Source: Proteles cristata cristata (Eukaryota; Chordata; Mammalia; Carnivora; Hyaenidae). Taken from it: a stretch of 64,000 nucleotides of DNA. Within the stretch, counting starts at the first letter, position 1. The number at the start of each line of letters is the position of its first letter. A program made the translations under genes and the position numbers. The DNA lies in assembly GCA_017311185.1 (NCBI GenBank), contig JAESUZ010002881.1:868001-932000 (forward strand). The letters run 5' to 3'. The notes under the pieces are model-generated. The model saw only the letters and a list, made by a program, of their open reading frames with translations, searched no databases and was not told where the DNA came from. Shown here piece after piece: positions 12,213-24,160 of this stretch.

Positions 12213-13815
12213 AGATCCAGCTGAATCCTTTCCCCCATTTGTATTTTTTTTTTTTTGAGGTACTAGCATTCAATATGTACAACCATTCAGTTTTAGGTTT
12301 CATCTTTACAAAATTTTACTATGACATTATCCATTTCAACTTTGTGTTAATCATATGAATGAATATCCATCTGACATATTTCAAAATATATTTAAATATT
12401 CTTTTCTTCATTGAACTAGTTGGTCATTTTTATATGGCATTGAGAAGAAGCACAGAAGAGGTTGGGTTTTACTTTGATTGTGTTAGGTTGCCAAGAGTCC
12501 TAGTAATACATTTTTAGTTCAATCTTAGGAATGATCTTGGCTCTGTTTTTCTTATCTCCATTCAAACTTCTAATATTTTCTCATTTTGAGGGTTTATAAT
12601 TCTATGTATTTTATGTTAATGAGTCAGCAAATAAATTTACCTGCAAACAAAATAAGATGTTAATCATATGTATTTTTTATGATTTGTACTGTAATGTATC
12701 AAATGTTGGTCTCACAGTGTCTGTATTATGTTCTTTTATCATGACTATGTGATTCAACATTTATATTTGAGATTTATTTAGTACACTGGAGTAGGAGCTC
12801 ATTAAGGAAACCAGAACCCCTTTACCATATGTATATTAAGTCCCCCAAATCACATCAGACATACTGAAGTGTAAATCCATTTGGCAATTGCTTTTAGCCA
12901 TTTTCACTTTAGACATCCTTCTCTATACTAAGGCAAGTAAAAAGTGCAAAAGTTTATGAGTTCCCACTTTTATATTTGTGTGTGTGTGTGTTTATAGAAA
13001 TATGTGTAAGTATGTGTGTATGTATATTCACATATATATGAAATATTTTCCAGAAAATAGTTTACTTTCTTTAATATAACAAAACAGGATCCATAATAGT
13101 TTTGTGATAGTAACTGATATGCTTCTCTGTTTAATATGATATTTTTGATTTGGTAAGAATGTCTGTTTTTAGCCAACTTATTGACAATATTCAAGAATTC
13201 TGACTACTATGATAAACTACAATTTTTCTGGAGACTATGAAACAAAATTTCTTTTAAAAAAATCCTTTACATTCTTACCTAAGCTGCTGTTTTATTAAAC
13301 TTCTTTAGAAACAATTGAATTAAAGTATAATAAATGAAAAGAATATTAATTTTAGAACTCACTTAAAATGGTTGTTACTAGAATAAATAACCAAATGAAT
13401 AATGCCTTAAACTCTTTTCAATTTTTGATAAAAAAAAAACTAGAAAAAAGGAATCAAAGAGTAATTCAGAAAGCAAAATCTTCTTAGAAAAACAGAACAA
13501 TGTGCTTTCAGAAATGGAAACATTTTAACAGCAGGATTGTTTATACATAAGTTGGGATCATATTTGTTATTCAGTGGCTTGATTGAGGATTATAACTTGC
13601 AGGAGGTTACTGGAGGTCAAAAAACAGAAGCTTAGGTAGATAATTGTGGTTTTTATTATAAAAGTTTAGAAAGTACCCCAAGCATATTTCAGAGAAGGAA
13701 GTAAAGTTGTTATAACAGATGTATACTTGCTATGTATGTTATTTAGTTAAAAGGAAGAGTTGGAAAGTAAGATGTAACCTAACCATCAACTGTAATTGAA
13801 TAAAAAGCAATGACA
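12213..13815. other. Unassigned DNA, 12.2-13.8 kb
   Basis: No gene or clear repeat. There is a T run near 12246-12257 and a short TG run near 12977-12990. Frames are short and lack recognisable domains. Confidence 0.45.
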
Positions 13816-14100
13816 AAAAACTTAGCATCTCACAGCAGTAAATATTTATTCCCATGGATTAAAGTATTATTTGAGATAAGTCTGATGTAAGCTGTGTTTT
13901 GCCATCCTTATCTTCAAACTGCATGTTGGGTCCAGATTTGGTCCATGTGCCATCATCCTTGGACAAGCTATGTAGCATGTTGTTCTTGTGATGATAATGG
14001 AAGTGTAAGAAACCAAGTGGAAATAGGTGCTGTGGCATAAGACTTATGTTCATAATTGGCACATTGTAACTGTTACCTACATTCAACTGATCCTAGTCAG
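13816..14100 (-). mobile_element. Possible antisense MaLR-type LTR remnant
   Basis: Text such as CATCTCACAGCAGTAAATATTTATTCC at the left and AATTGGCACATTGTAACTGTTACCTACATTC on the right recalls the antisense of MLT1-type LTRs. It is decayed and has no clean ends. The 75-residue frame on the minus strand over it is not a gene. Confidence 0.4.
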
Positions 14101-14101
14101 T

Positions 14102-14335
14102 CTGTGATGGTTAGTTTTATGTATCAACTTAACCAGGCTAAGGGATGCCCAGTTAGGTGGTAAAATACTATTTCTGGGTATGTCTGTGAGGCCGTTGCTG
14201 AAAGAAATTAGCACTTTGTTCTCTAAAGTGAACAAAGAGTACCCTCACCGATATAGGTGGGTATTATTAAAAACAATTATAATGTTCCTATATGGGCAGT
14301 ATTCAGATTAAGGCTCTCCATTTCAGTTGATTCTA
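14102..14335 (+). mobile_element. MLT2-type LTR, 5' part
   Basis: Starts TGTGATGGTTAGTTTTATGT followed by ATCAACTTAACC, GGATGCCCAG, TATTTCTGGG and TGTCTGTGAGG, the recognisable first third of the MLT2-type LTR seen complete at 39902. It fades before the SINE at 14358, so it is truncated. Confidence 0.65.
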
Positions 14336-14357
14336 ATATAATTAAAGAGAGAATTTA

Positions 14358-14565
14358 GGGGCGCCTGGGTGGCTTAGTCAGTTAAGCGTCCGACTTTCGC
14401 GTAGGTCATGATCTCGTGGTTTGTGGGTTCGAGCCCCGCGTCGGGCTCTGTGCTGACTGCCAGCTCAGAGCCTGGAGCCTGTTTCAGTCTGTGACTCCCT
14501 CTCTCTGCTCACACTGTCTCTCTCTCTCTCTCTCCTAGAAATAAATTAAAAAAAGAGAGAGAGAG
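14358..14565 (+). mobile_element. Young felid CAN-SINE
   Basis: Full-length sense copy with the TTAG / TTTCGCGTAGG / CTGCCAGCTCAG variant block. Target duplication AGAGAGAATTTA at 14346-14357 and 14566-14577, merging with a GA run in the tail. Confidence 0.95.
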
Positions 14566-14577
14566 AGAGAGAATTTA

Positions 14578-15510
14578 TCCTAGGAAAGCATTTTATCTTA
14601 ACTATGCCATTCTCAAGAACTATACTAATAAATCTGAAAAATCCTATAGATACTATAGCAATAAATTCAGCAATCAAATACAAAATTATAAAAAACAAAA
14701 TCCTTATTAACACTTACACATAAATAACATAATAAATGACATTTAGTTTCTAAAAAATTTTATTCAATATCTGAAAAATTTGCTCAAAGTCCAATTTTGG
14801 TAGTTTGGTGATTATCTTTTACATGAGAAAATGCTCGAACCTAATGGTGACCCTGAAACTAAAAAATTAAGACTTTTCACATATTTCTAAAACACATTTT
14901 TTAAATTCTGAAAATATGGAGCATTAGAGTGGATTCAAATCAATAGAAACTGAAAGTTTAAGTTAAATTGATATAATCTTATTAAAAAGCATTTTATAAT
15001 GTCTCATAACTGAAGATAGTTAAACTTTCATCCTAAACACTAAATACCCTAGAAAATCTCACATTTAAGAGAGAGATAATATACAAAAGTTAGAAATTAA
15101 TTTTATTTTAATTTAAACATCTAGTATAGAAAGTAGAAATTTGCTCCAGCTGCATAATAGTTTAAATAGCAACTGGTATAAAGTTGGAAAGAAAAACTTC
15201 AGCATACAGGAAAATAGCTAACAATCTATAGTAGTTAAAAAGAGAAGAGTGAAATAAAGAGTAGTAGCTAATTGCCAAAGAATTTCCCTCATACCTCTAC
15301 GTTATCCACTCTTATGAATAAAAAACCTTATTTCATGTTAAAATTTTAAATTAATATTTATGGAAGCTCTTGTTTTTAAAATCATTTGAATTTTTCATAA
15401 TATGCATCCATGATAAACATTTTAATTTTTTTATTTACCTGCAGATAATTAAAAATATCTACATAATAAAAAATACTAACCTTTAGGTAACTGCACATAA
15501 GTGTACATAA
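14578..15510. other. Unassigned AT-rich DNA
   Basis: No gene or recognisable element on either strand; no frame above about 60 residues. Confidence 0.45.
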
Positions 15511-15797
15511 AGTTGTTCCTCATTATTCACAGTCCAGATATCTGAATTTGCTTACTCACTGAAATGTATTTACAAACTACAAATCATTGTTCCTGGCACT
15601 TTCATAGTCATTGCAAACATATACAGAGCAGGAGGAAATTTGAGTCAGCTGGTTGCATATTCCCACCTGAAATCAAACATGGGAACATTCAGCCTTCTTG
15701 TTTTAGCTCTTATGATATAAATAAGAGTGACTTTTATGGTCTATTTTATGTCATATTTTTACATTTTTCTATTTTTGTTGGTATTTTACCATTTAAA

Positions 15798-16190
15798 ATG
15801 GACCTAAACTGTGGAAGTACTGTCAATTGTTCCCAAACTCAAGAAGACTGTGATGTCCCCTACAGAGAAATTGTGTATTTATTTATTTTTTAAACTTTTT
15901 TAAAAAAATATTTACTTAGTTTTGAGAGAGGGAGACTGAGTGCAAGTGAGGGAGGGGCAGAGTGAGAGGGAGACACAGCATCTGAAACAGGCTCCAGGCT
16001 CTGAGCTGTCAACACTGAGCCCGAAGCAGGGCTTGAACTTGTGAACCATCAGATCATGACCTGAGTCAAAGTGGGATGCTCAACCGACTGAGCCACCCAG
16101 GTGCCCCAAATTATGTGTATATAGATAAGCTTTTTTCAGGTGTGAGTTATAGTGATGTGGCCCGAGAGTTTACTATTAGTGAATTAACAA
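15798..16190 (+). pseudogene. Tigger transposase N-terminal remnant
   Basis: ATG at 15798 opens a reading that corresponds to the start of Tigger transposases, where a centromere-protein-B-like helix-turn-helix binds the terminal repeats. Residues around CDVPYREIV align with the conserved 'VMCLTEKI' stretch. After the SINE the frame text at 16112-16190 corresponds to the 'LDKLRSGMSYSAVGREFNVNESTI' stretch, with substitutions such as ARE-F and S-E-L-T. The 109-residue frame at 15564-15893 crosses this start but is otherwise 5' non-coding transposon DNA. The DDE catalytic domain is missing. This is a fossil, not a functional gene. Confidence 0.65.
15886..16107 (-). mobile_element. CAN-SINE inside the Tigger element
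   Basis: Antisense copy from a TTTTTAAAAAAATATTTACTTAGTTTTGAGAGAGG tail region to CGACTGAGCCACCCAGGTGCCCC. It lies between two halves of the Tigger transposon, so it is younger than it. An imperfect duplication (AAATTGTGTATTTA / AAATTATGTGTATA) flanks it. Confidence 0.93.
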
Positions 16191-16383
16191 CATATATAAA
16201 ATAAGTGTCTTTAAATAGAAAACAAACCATAAAACATGGTTGTGTACTGATAACTAGCTAAAATTATGACCAGAAGTGCTCAGAAACCTAACATTGTATT
16301 TCCTCTATAAATTCTGTATTCATCAATTCAGTGTTCATAGTGACTTTATAGACATAACTACCACATTTAACAAAACTCTGTTG

Positions 16384-17634
16384 TAGTTCTTTACTTCTAT
16401 AATATACATGGCAGGTTTATAAATATATATGTAAATATATAAGTATATTTTATTTCTACTTGTATTATAAAAAAAATAACATACAAAATGGCCTTGGTAA
16501 TAAACCAAAATTCTAATTTCAATGAGAATATGTGGGAAAACATTCAAAAGTAAAATAGCAACTCTATGTAGGAGATCAATGTAAGAAGATTTTATAAGAG
16601 ATATGGTTTTTAATATATATTTGAAGAGTTCAAAGGAGTTCATTTAGTTCTTTTGGGATGGACAGGTATTCTGTATGGGATTTCATAAAATTAAACTTGC
16701 TCCCAAAAAGATGAGGAAATAAAAGGAGTTGTTATATACAAGAGAGGAAATATTTGTGTAGAATTTTAATGGTAAGTGATATTCTAAAAGAAATATGGAA
16801 GATGATAAAAGAAACATCTCCAAAAATATAAATGAGGATATTCATAATTACTGCATAGGAAAACGATGATCAAGAGGGCTCTGGTTGAAAAAAAAAAGTT
16901 TGGAAAAAATAGCAAAAGAAGGTATCTAGTGTTTCCACTTTTGGATTAAATTCATCATAATAGTGTTTGGCTATTCTTATTAAATAAATTAATAGACTAG
17001 TAAAATTAAAGACAGAATGTATACTTATTTAGTATTACCTGGAATTGAAGCAAAGGTGTGAAAAGGTTTTAGAGTGACAATAGAAATAAATGGGTGTAGA
17101 CTTTCTATAAAATAAGTTTATAAGCTTTCTGTTTAGAATTTGTCTCAAAACACTTCCTGTTACCACAGACTAGAGAGAGTCTTCTGGTGGTTCAGACAAA
17201 TGGTGATGAAGTTATCTCTATGGTAATCCCTTGTGGGAAATTAGCACCCTCTATGGAAATGGGAACAGTCTCCCCTACTGCTGGCTGCCTGGTGGTTTAA
17301 GAACCCTAAGTAAAAAACAAACATAAAAAAGTGCTGCAGTACTACAGGCATCACTGTATCACTAACAGCCACATAAAATCACTGGAAAGGTGGCAAAATC
17401 ATGACAACTGAAAGAATAGAAACATATGAGATAACAAAACATGATGAAGAAAAGGTGAAGGATGCAGTAAATTAAAAACAAAAAGATTATCTCCCAAGGA
17501 AATTCAAGTATACATAGGAATAAAATATATTTTATAAATTAAAAACTAGGGCACTTTCCATCTCTGTATTAGGAACTATATTAAAACCAGATATTAACAT
17601 TGAAGTACAATATGAATGAGCAAAGAAATTGTTC
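16384..17634. other. Unassigned DNA, 16.4-17.6 kb
   Basis: No gene or named repeat recognised. Frames are short. A somewhat GC-richer island at 17150-17330 has no identifiable content. Confidence 0.4.
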
Positions 17635-17645
17635 AACATATGGAT

Positions 17646-17823
17646 TTTTTTTTTTTTTTTAATATTTAGTTTTGAGAAGGAAGGGAGTGAGGGACACAGA
17701 GGATCCAATGTGGGCTCTGCACTGACAGCAGAGAGCCTAATGTGTGGCTTGAAGTCATGAACCGTCAGATCAAGACCTGAGCAGAAGTCAGATGATTAAC
17801 CAGCTGAACCACCCAGGCATACC
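17646..17823 (-). mobile_element. Old CAN-SINE
   Basis: Antisense, diverged copy: T run, TTTAGTTTTGAGAAGGAAGG, shortened body, then AACCAGCTGAACCACCCAGGC. Weak duplication AACATATGGAT / AATATATGGAT on both sides. Confidence 0.88.
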
Positions 17824-17869
17824 AATATATGGATAGTTTTAAATAATACTTTGCATGGAAATTAATTTT

Positions 17870-18083
17870 TAAATTTTTTATTTCTTTTATTTAAAAGGTT
17901 AATGTTTGTTTATGAGAGACAGAGATAGCGTGAGAAAGGGACAGAGAGAAGGGACAGAAGATCTAAAGCAGCAGGCTCTGTGCTGACAGCAAAAAGTCTG
18001 ATGTGGGCTCAAACTCATGAATCCTGAGATCCTGACCTGAGTTGAAGTTGGACCCTTAACTGACAGAGCCACCCAGGTGCTCC
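17870..18083 (-). mobile_element. CAN-SINE with 14-bp TSD
   Basis: Antisense, full-length but diverged. Target duplication TGGAAATTAATTTT at 17856-17869 and 18084-18097. The 94-residue minus-strand frame at 17899-18183 is translated SINE. Confidence 0.93.
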
Positions 18084-18199
18084 TGGAAATTAATTTTAAA
18101 GTTACTAACCTCAGAAAATGTAAAAGTAACATTTGAAGATAATATTCCACATTATTACATAAAATATTGGTAGCTGCAAACAAAGGCTAACAGACTCTA

Positions 18200-18412
18200 T
18201 TTTTTAAAATGTTTATTTATGTATTTTGAGAGAGAGGGAGGGTGCACACAAGCGAGCAGGGGAAAGGCAAAAAGAAAGGAACGGAGAGAATCTCAAGCAG
18301 GCTTTGTGCGTCAGTGCAGAGCCTAGTAGGGCTTGATCTCACAACCCATGAGAACATGACCTGAGTTGAAATAAAAGTCAGGCTTTAACTGAGCCATCTA
18401 GGTAGGTGCCCC
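18200..18412 (-). mobile_element. Old CAN-SINE
   Basis: Antisense copy, TTTTTTAAAATGTTTATTTATG to CCATCTAGGTAGGTGCCCC; the head contains a 4-base GTAG insertion. Imperfect duplication AGGCTAACAG / AGGTTAACAT. Confidence 0.9.
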
Positions 18413-19231
18413 AGGTTAACATATTCTTATTGTTGTTTGGGAGAAGGATGGATATACTGATTAAATTGAATACACTGGTGTTGAAATTTTATAGGTACCT
18501 AACAAAATATTTAAATATAATCTATATAGTCCAATAGTGGAGGGAAAGATAGGAGTAACCAAAACTGTTTCTGTGCTGGGGAAGACGAGGAGAAAAAGAC
18601 ATACTGAGTTAGAGAAAGAGAAAACTGAGTTCACAACTTAATTGATAAAGGACATGCTTCTGCCACTATCAAATTGTCAATGATGCACATTTTGTACAGA
18701 TTTCCACTTGATAAGATATGAATTGTGATTTAAATATAAGCTAGTTTAAATTTATGTTTTGTAAGGTTTTCCTAGCAACACTTGCCCGAGTTTGTTACAG
18801 ATTTACTGCTTAAAAGGAACAAACCGCCAGATTACAAAAGTTGATCTTCATCTTACGGTATTTTGTGTTAAATCCAGGTGCTATTCTTACTGGTTTGTTT
18901 TGCTAAACATATAGACCACCTTGGAAATAGAAGCAAGAAATAAAGTTCATAGATTTTTATTTAATATGCCAATAAAACTGAAAAGGGAGCCTATAAAACC
19001 CTTTTTATTGTACAGAGTCACAAAGAGATTATAAATAATTGTTTTCCAGATGGTTGTGGTCATTATTATTTCCTTCAGGCCTAAGTAAATATTTTAGATG
19101 GATTTGATTAGTACTAAGAAAAAAAAGGGAATGATGAATATGAAACTGAGTCGATTTTTGTTTCATCTTTCTATCCTTTTATATAGTATGCTTTTTAAAT
19201 ACATGTATTTATATTCTAAAATCAATATTTA
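18413..19231. other. Unassigned DNA, 18.4-19.2 kb
   Basis: No recognised repeat or gene. This is one of the less repeat-like stretches of the window, with no open frame of note. Confidence 0.45.
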
Positions 19232-19452
19232 GGGAAGCCTAAGTTACTCAGTTGGCTGAGCATCTGACTTTGGCTTAGGTCCTGATCTCATGGCTTGTGA
19301 GTTCGAGGCTGCATCTGGTTTTGCACTGACTGCTCAGAGCCTGGAGCCAGCTTTGGCTTCTGTGTCTCCCTTTCTCTCTGCCGCTTTCCTGCTCGTTCAA
19401 TCTCTCTCTCTCTCTCTGTCTGTCTCAAAAACAAATAAACATTTTTTAAAAA
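19232..19452 (+). mobile_element. CAN-SINE
   Basis: Sense copy with diverged head (GGGAAGCCTAAGTTACTCAG), CTGATCTCATGG, CTCAGAGCCTGGAGCC, CT body and AAACAAATAAACATT tail. Confidence 0.92.
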
Positions 19453-19639
19453 GGTAAGAAATAAATGGATAGTAACTTATCTCCTCCCACACACCCCCGC
19501 CCCATACCTGGTACTCCTTCTAAGGTACAATCATTCTAAGACAGAAAATGTCCAGATTTATCATGTGAAAATGGGACAATGTTTACTACTCTGAAACTTA
19601 ATTATGGCTCATGAAATCCTCTGTGTGGGACTGTCCAGA

Positions 19640-21209
19640 GGCATTTTTTAAAAAAACAATGAGATGTAATTGGCATATATATTACCCTTAAGTGTACAAT
19701 ATGATTTGATATTTGTATATACTGCAAAATGATCACCACAGTATGTCTAGTTAACTATCACTATACAGTTATACATTTTTCCTCTTGTGATGGGAACTTT
19801 CAAAGTCTCTCTTAGCAACTTTTATTCAATAGTGTATAATTAACTGTAGTTACCTGCTATATATGAACTCCCCATAATTTATTTTATAACTGGAAGTTTA
19901 TACCTTTTAATCTACTTCACCCATTTTACTCACCTGAAGACAGTCACCTCTGGCAGTCACCGATTTGTTTTCTGTATCAATGAGCTTATTATTTTTTATG
20001 CCACATAGAATGAGATCATACAGTGTTTGTGTCTCTCTCTTTCTGGCTTACTTTACTTAGTAGAACACCCTCAAGCTCCAACCATGTTGTTGCAAATACC
20101 AATCTTCCTTTCTTTTTTTTTCTGGCTAAATAATACTCAGTACATGCAAACACATACACACATACATACACCCCATATTTTATCTACTCCTCCATCAGTG
20201 GACACTTAGGTTGTTTTCAAATCTTGTGTATTATAAATGCTGGATCATATGGTAGCTTAATTTTTTATTTTTTGAGGAATCTCTATACTGTTTTCCATAG
20301 TGGCTGGACCAATTGCATTTCCACCAACAGCGTACAGGTGTTCCTTTTTACTCCACAGCCTCTCCAACACTTGTAACTTCTCTTTTAGATAGTAGCTACT
20401 TAGCAAGATCAGGGTAATTATGATATCAAGGTGACATGAGCTGAAATCAACAGTCAGAAGCTTAACTGACTGGGCAACCCAGGTGCATCAATATATTCTA
20501 CTGTTGCTTTAATTTGAATTGAGTAAAAATGGCAACTTTTCCTATGTGGATTGTGAACTTAGATATGTATTTTTAAAGTACCTATTCAAATAATTTGTCC
20601 ATTTTTAATTGTTTTGTCTTTTTTCTTATAGGACTCTAAGAGTTGTTACATTCCAACTATGAGTCATTTTTCAAAATTGTGAAACCTAAATACCTTCTCC
20701 CAGTTTGTGACTTGACTTACGACTTGTTAATATTTTTTTTTTATAGATTTTTGAAGTTAAGTTTTTAACTTTCAAGTAGTCTGGTTTATCATTTTATTTT
20801 CTTTTACCGTTGTTTGTTACTGATAAAAAATTAATCCTCTAACATCAGAAAGACAGTCAGCCTATCTTGTTGAAATATTCCAATATATAATCCACTTCAT
20901 ATTATTTTTTGTATGGTGTGAGGTAGTAGATGAGGTTTGTTTTTTTCTATATTGAAATCCAGTTTCTTCAGCACCCTATATTGAAAGAATATATTTTTAT
21001 AAAAAAAGAATATATTTTTCTTATCCAATCTAACTCCTCCTCCTTTGCTAAGAATTTCTTTTTTTGTTTGTTTCAATCACAACTAGTCATTATATTTTAT
21101 CAATTTCTTATCATTCTCTTAACATAGTCAATTCCATTGATTGATGTAACTTTGCCCTTATATTCTTTGGATACACATTTGGATACACATTTTTTAATGA
21201 AGCATTACA
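19640..21209 (-). mobile_element. Old antisense LINE-1 (3' UTR to mid ORF2)
   Basis: 3'-UTR-like antisense text at 19660-20220 (GAGATGTAATTGGCATATAT; TGAGATCATACAGTGTTTGT; CATCAGTGGACACTTAGGTT), then antisense C-terminal ORF2 (ATGGTAGCTTAATTTTTTAT; TTTTCCATAGTGGCTGGACC at 20291) as far as about 21200. It is heavily decayed with no open frame, and a SINE head fragment sits inside it at 20430. Confidence 0.75.
20430..20488 (-). mobile_element. CAN-SINE head fragment
   Basis: Antisense head only: GACATGAGCTGAAATCAA, AGAAGCTTAACTGACTGGGC, AACCCAGGTGCATC. Diverged and truncated, lying inside the old L1. Confidence 0.75.
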
Positions 21210-21218
21210 CATTTTATA

Positions 21219-21401
21219 AAATTAAAAATTTTTTCCAAGAGAGAACAGACTGAGGTGTGTAAGTGGGGGAAAGGCAGGGAAAGAAAATATTAAGCAGACT
21301 CCATGCTAATATTAGCTCGGTCTCTACAAACTTAAGATCATGACCTGAGTGAAAAACAAGAGCTGGATGCTCAACTGACTTGAGTTATCCAGATGCTCCA
21401 T
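21219..21401 (-). mobile_element. Old CAN-SINE
   Basis: Antisense, strongly diverged (GATCATGACCTGAGTG; CTCAACTGACTTGAGTTATC). Flanked by CATTTTATA at 21210-21218 and 21402-21410. Confidence 0.83.
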
Positions 21402-21829
21402 CATTTTATAATTTTTTTATTCAGTTTACTAAAATATTAAACTTACTGTATTTATGAGGAATACTGATTATGATATTTATTTTAATATCATTTGAAAATC
21501 TGGCTTCATTAAAACAAAGAGTATGTGTTATGTTCTTTTATTATTTGAAAAATGTGCTAAATGGATAGTATACTTATTGACTTAGCTGAATTCTACAAAT
21601 TTTGCTATTTTATTTTTCTCATTCAGTTAGAATATTTTATTTTTATTTTGATACTTTGCCCTATTGTAAACTATTTTGATAATTTTCCCTTTATGAGCTA
21701 TTTTGAAATATATGATTTAACTTTTAAATATTTTGGTATTTTTGGGCTTTGTTTTATTTCTAGTTTTAGTTTTTTTGAAGTAAGATAGCATACTCTGTGT
21801 GATTTTTAATTTTTTTAACTTGTTAAAAT

Positions 21830-21941
21830 GTGTTTTTTTGTTTTGTTTTTTAAGTAATCTCCACACCCAACATGGAGCTTGAATATACAACCCCAAGAAT
21901 GAGAGTCACATGGTCTACTGACTGAGCCAGCCAGGCACCCC
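21830..21941 (-). mobile_element. Old-type CAN-SINE (short form)
   Basis: Antisense short copy of the older carnivoran form, with TTTTTAAGTAATCTCCACAC, CATGGAGCTTGAATATACAA, GAGAGTCACATGGTCTACTG and GAGCCAGCCAGGCACCCC. It lacks the CT-rich body of the felid form; the copy at 25451 is the same type. Confidence 0.85.
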
Positions 21942-23038
21942 CTTTAAAATTGGTTCTATCGCACAACATTATGGGGTATTTGGGTGTATTTTTCATGTAT
22001 ATTTGAAAATACTTTTTATTCAGTTATTTCAGTAAAATGTAAAAACAATCATTCTATTATTCAGTTATTTCAGTAAAATGTAAAAAAACCAAAGACTGTT
22101 AATGCAGTTAATTGTAGCATAGAACAGACTGGGGAGAGACAGAAATCACAATGTGTCCTCATCATTATTCTGGGGCTAAAGAAGATTAATTTTAGAATTA
22201 AAACTTTGTCTTTTAAAACTAACTTTTCAATTATAGTTTCTCAGTCAGGATCCTGTTATTTTGCAATATTCTTATTCTCATGAAGAATTTTATATCATAA
22301 CTGTTAACGTTAGCCAAACAATTACTACCTAAGACATATTTGATTGTGCTGATATTATACTGGTTGTTTCCCATATTCTTCATCTCAATCTCATCCTCTT
22401 CTCACCATTTGAACCCATTACTTATTCCCACAACCTTTTCATGATAACATCCATATGGCTTCTGCAATATGGATAGCTTTTTCTATCATGTAAACATTTA
22501 AGTGGAACAGTTTACTCTGCTGTCTAACTGCAGTGTCATTTGCAATGAACAATATCTTTCCTTATATTCAAAGCAAGAAACTAATGAAAGTTGTCTTTTT
22601 ATAAGTAAATAAAAAGAAACAAAAACATCATTAATATTTTTTCAAGATGATAAAAGAACTGTTAGATGTAGCAAATTAAAATTTTGTTTTAGCATACGGT
22701 GTGTTTCAAATACTGTTTTGGAGCCTGTTATCAAATGTTAAAATGTCTGGAGGTTTAGAAAAATTGATATTTTGATTATATTCTTTGTTATATATTCAGA
22801 TTTCCCTTTATTCATAGAAATATTCACCAATGTAATCCCTCTGTGGTGATACAAAAACACTCATTCACTTATACAGTTGTTAAGTACTTGGTATAGGCAA
22901 AGCATCATGATGGGAACAAAATTTTATTAGCAGTTTTCTGGACTTATACCCAGGGAAGATACAATGTTGATTCAAATACAGTGTTGATTGCCCTGGTAGA
23001 TGACTGAAAAACTATTTCAATTAAGGTTTCTTCAACTT
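21942..23038. other. Unassigned DNA with a short tandem duplication
   Basis: A 29-base unit occurs at 22017-22045 and 22058-22086, 41 bases apart. At 22855-22920 'CACTCATTCACTTATACAG...TACTTGGTATAGGCAAAGCA' recalls L2/MIR-type ancient repeats. Otherwise nothing recognised. Confidence 0.45.
22017..22086. repeat. 29-base tandem duplication
   Basis: TATTCAGTTATTTCAGTAAA followed by ATGTAAAAA appears at 22017-22045 and again identically at 22058-22086, separated by 12 bases. A small recent segmental slip. Confidence 0.9.
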
Positions 23039-23560
23039 TGTATTAGTTACCTGTTACCATGTTACTTATTAAATGTAGCACAGTAGAGCAATATTTTTTT
23101 ACTTGTCGTTTCTTACATCAAGAATTCAACTTAGATCAGCTTAGATTAATGATTCTGGCTCAGAATTATAGATTGCAGTTAAGAAATCAAAGTTGTACTT
23201 GTCTAAAAGTGTGAATATTGCTGATGTAGCTCTGCCCAAGAGGGCTGACTAACTTGGTTGTTAGCAGCTTGTCTGTTTCTCAGTAGTTATTAGCAGGAGG
23301 CTTCTATTTCTAATCATGTGGACTGCTCATAGGGATGCTTGGATTTCCTTTCAATATGGAAGTTGACTTATCCAAAAATGAATGTTCTGAGACAAAGCAA
23401 TATCTTTAAAAGAGTTAGCTGTAGAAATCACTTACTATTTCTACTTCTAATCAATTGCTCATAGATACCAGTCCTGGTTTAAAGAGAAGGGACAACAGAA
23501 GAGCATGGAAACTAGGAATTAGAATCATTAAGGACCATCCTGGTGGCTGTCTTCTACAGA
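23039..23560 (-). mobile_element. Antisense MLT1-type MaLR LTR
   Basis: Left end TGTATTAGTTACCTGTTACC and right end GGACCATCCTGGTGGCTGTC match the complemented ends of an MLT1 LTR. Inner landmarks include CAGGAGGCTTCTATTTC near 23294, CATAGGGATGCTTGGATT near 23329 and GAGACAAAGCAATATCTTT near 23390. Solo LTR with no attached internal region. Confidence 0.7.
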
Positions 23561-23573
23561 CGTACCAATTCTT

Positions 23574-23612
23574 TTTTGTGTGTGTGTTTGTTTACTTTTG
23601 AGACACACACAC

Positions 23613-23643
<31 letters not shown>

Positions 23644-23839
23644 CAGAGACAGAGACAGAGAGACAGAGAACATGAGCAAGGGAGGGTCAGAGAGAGAGAG
23701 GGAGTCACAGAATTTGAAGCAGGCTCCAGGCTCTGTGCTGTCAACACAGAGCCCCATGAGGGGCTCAAACTAACAAACTGTGAGATCATGACTTGAGCTT
23801 AAGTCTGATGCTTAGCCGACTGAGCCACCCAGGTGTCCC
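23574..23839 (-). mobile_element. CAN-SINE with expanded hexamer
   Basis: Antisense copy carrying an expanded CA then (CAGAGA)n tract at 23603-23668. Target duplication of 17 bases with two mismatches at 23557-23573 and 23840-23856. The arginine/aspartate-rich and serine/leucine-rich frames over it are repeat translations. Confidence 0.94.
23603..23668. repeat. CA and (CAGAGA)n simple repeat
   Basis: A short CA run passes into AGAGAG and then about seven CAGAGA units inside the SINE body. Likely length-variable. Confidence 0.9.
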
Positions 23840-23856
23840 CAGATGTAACAATTCTT

Positions 23857-24160
23857 ATATGCAAATTTGACTTTCTACTCTCATGTGGGAAAGAATTCCA
23901 TGACGTTTCAAGGTTAAATAATAAAATTTATTTTTAAAATAAAAAAGATCCTTAATCAGGTCCCTTTAATGAGTCCTGTTTTCTGCCTCATCAATGACTA
24001 CCAAATCCCTATTTTATTACCTCTCCAAGTTTCTTGCATAATGATAATGATTATATATTTTCCAAATAACTTAATGGTTGTATGACATTTTGTTACACTA
24101 ATGCAATCACCATGTACATTAACTAATTTAGTCCCCCCAACATCTTTGAGATTTGCATGA
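23857..24160. other. Unassigned DNA
   Basis: No gene or repeat recognised between the SINE and the L1 to the right. Confidence 0.4.

Larger units (their letters stand above)
15511..16383 (+). mobile_element. Tigger-family DNA transposon, internally deleted, split by a SINE
   Basis: The left end, AGTTGTTCCTCATTATTCAC, and right end near 16370-16383 look like decayed terminal inverted repeats of the TcMar-Tigger group. Between them are the landmarks 'TTCTTGTTTTAGCTCTTATG' at 15697 and 'TTGTTGGTATTTTACC' at 15774, then a transposase N-terminus at 15798. After the SINE at 15886-16107 it resumes at 16112 (GATAAGCTTTTTTCAGGTG). It then runs straight from the helix-turn-helix region into 3' terminal text (AAAACATGGTTGTGTACTGA at 16231), so most of the transposase is absent. 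Inserted sequence and decay show it is long dead. Family identity is recalled, not searched. Confidence 0.75.

Noticed and set aside
15564..15893. 109-residue plus-strand frame
   Set aside because: It covers 5' non-coding Tigger DNA and the first residues of a dead transposase.
23543..23789. Arg/Asp-rich and Ser/Leu-rich peptides
   Set aside because: They are translations of CAGAGA and GA repeats in a SINE. The same applies near 7042, 38306, 43860 and 50632.
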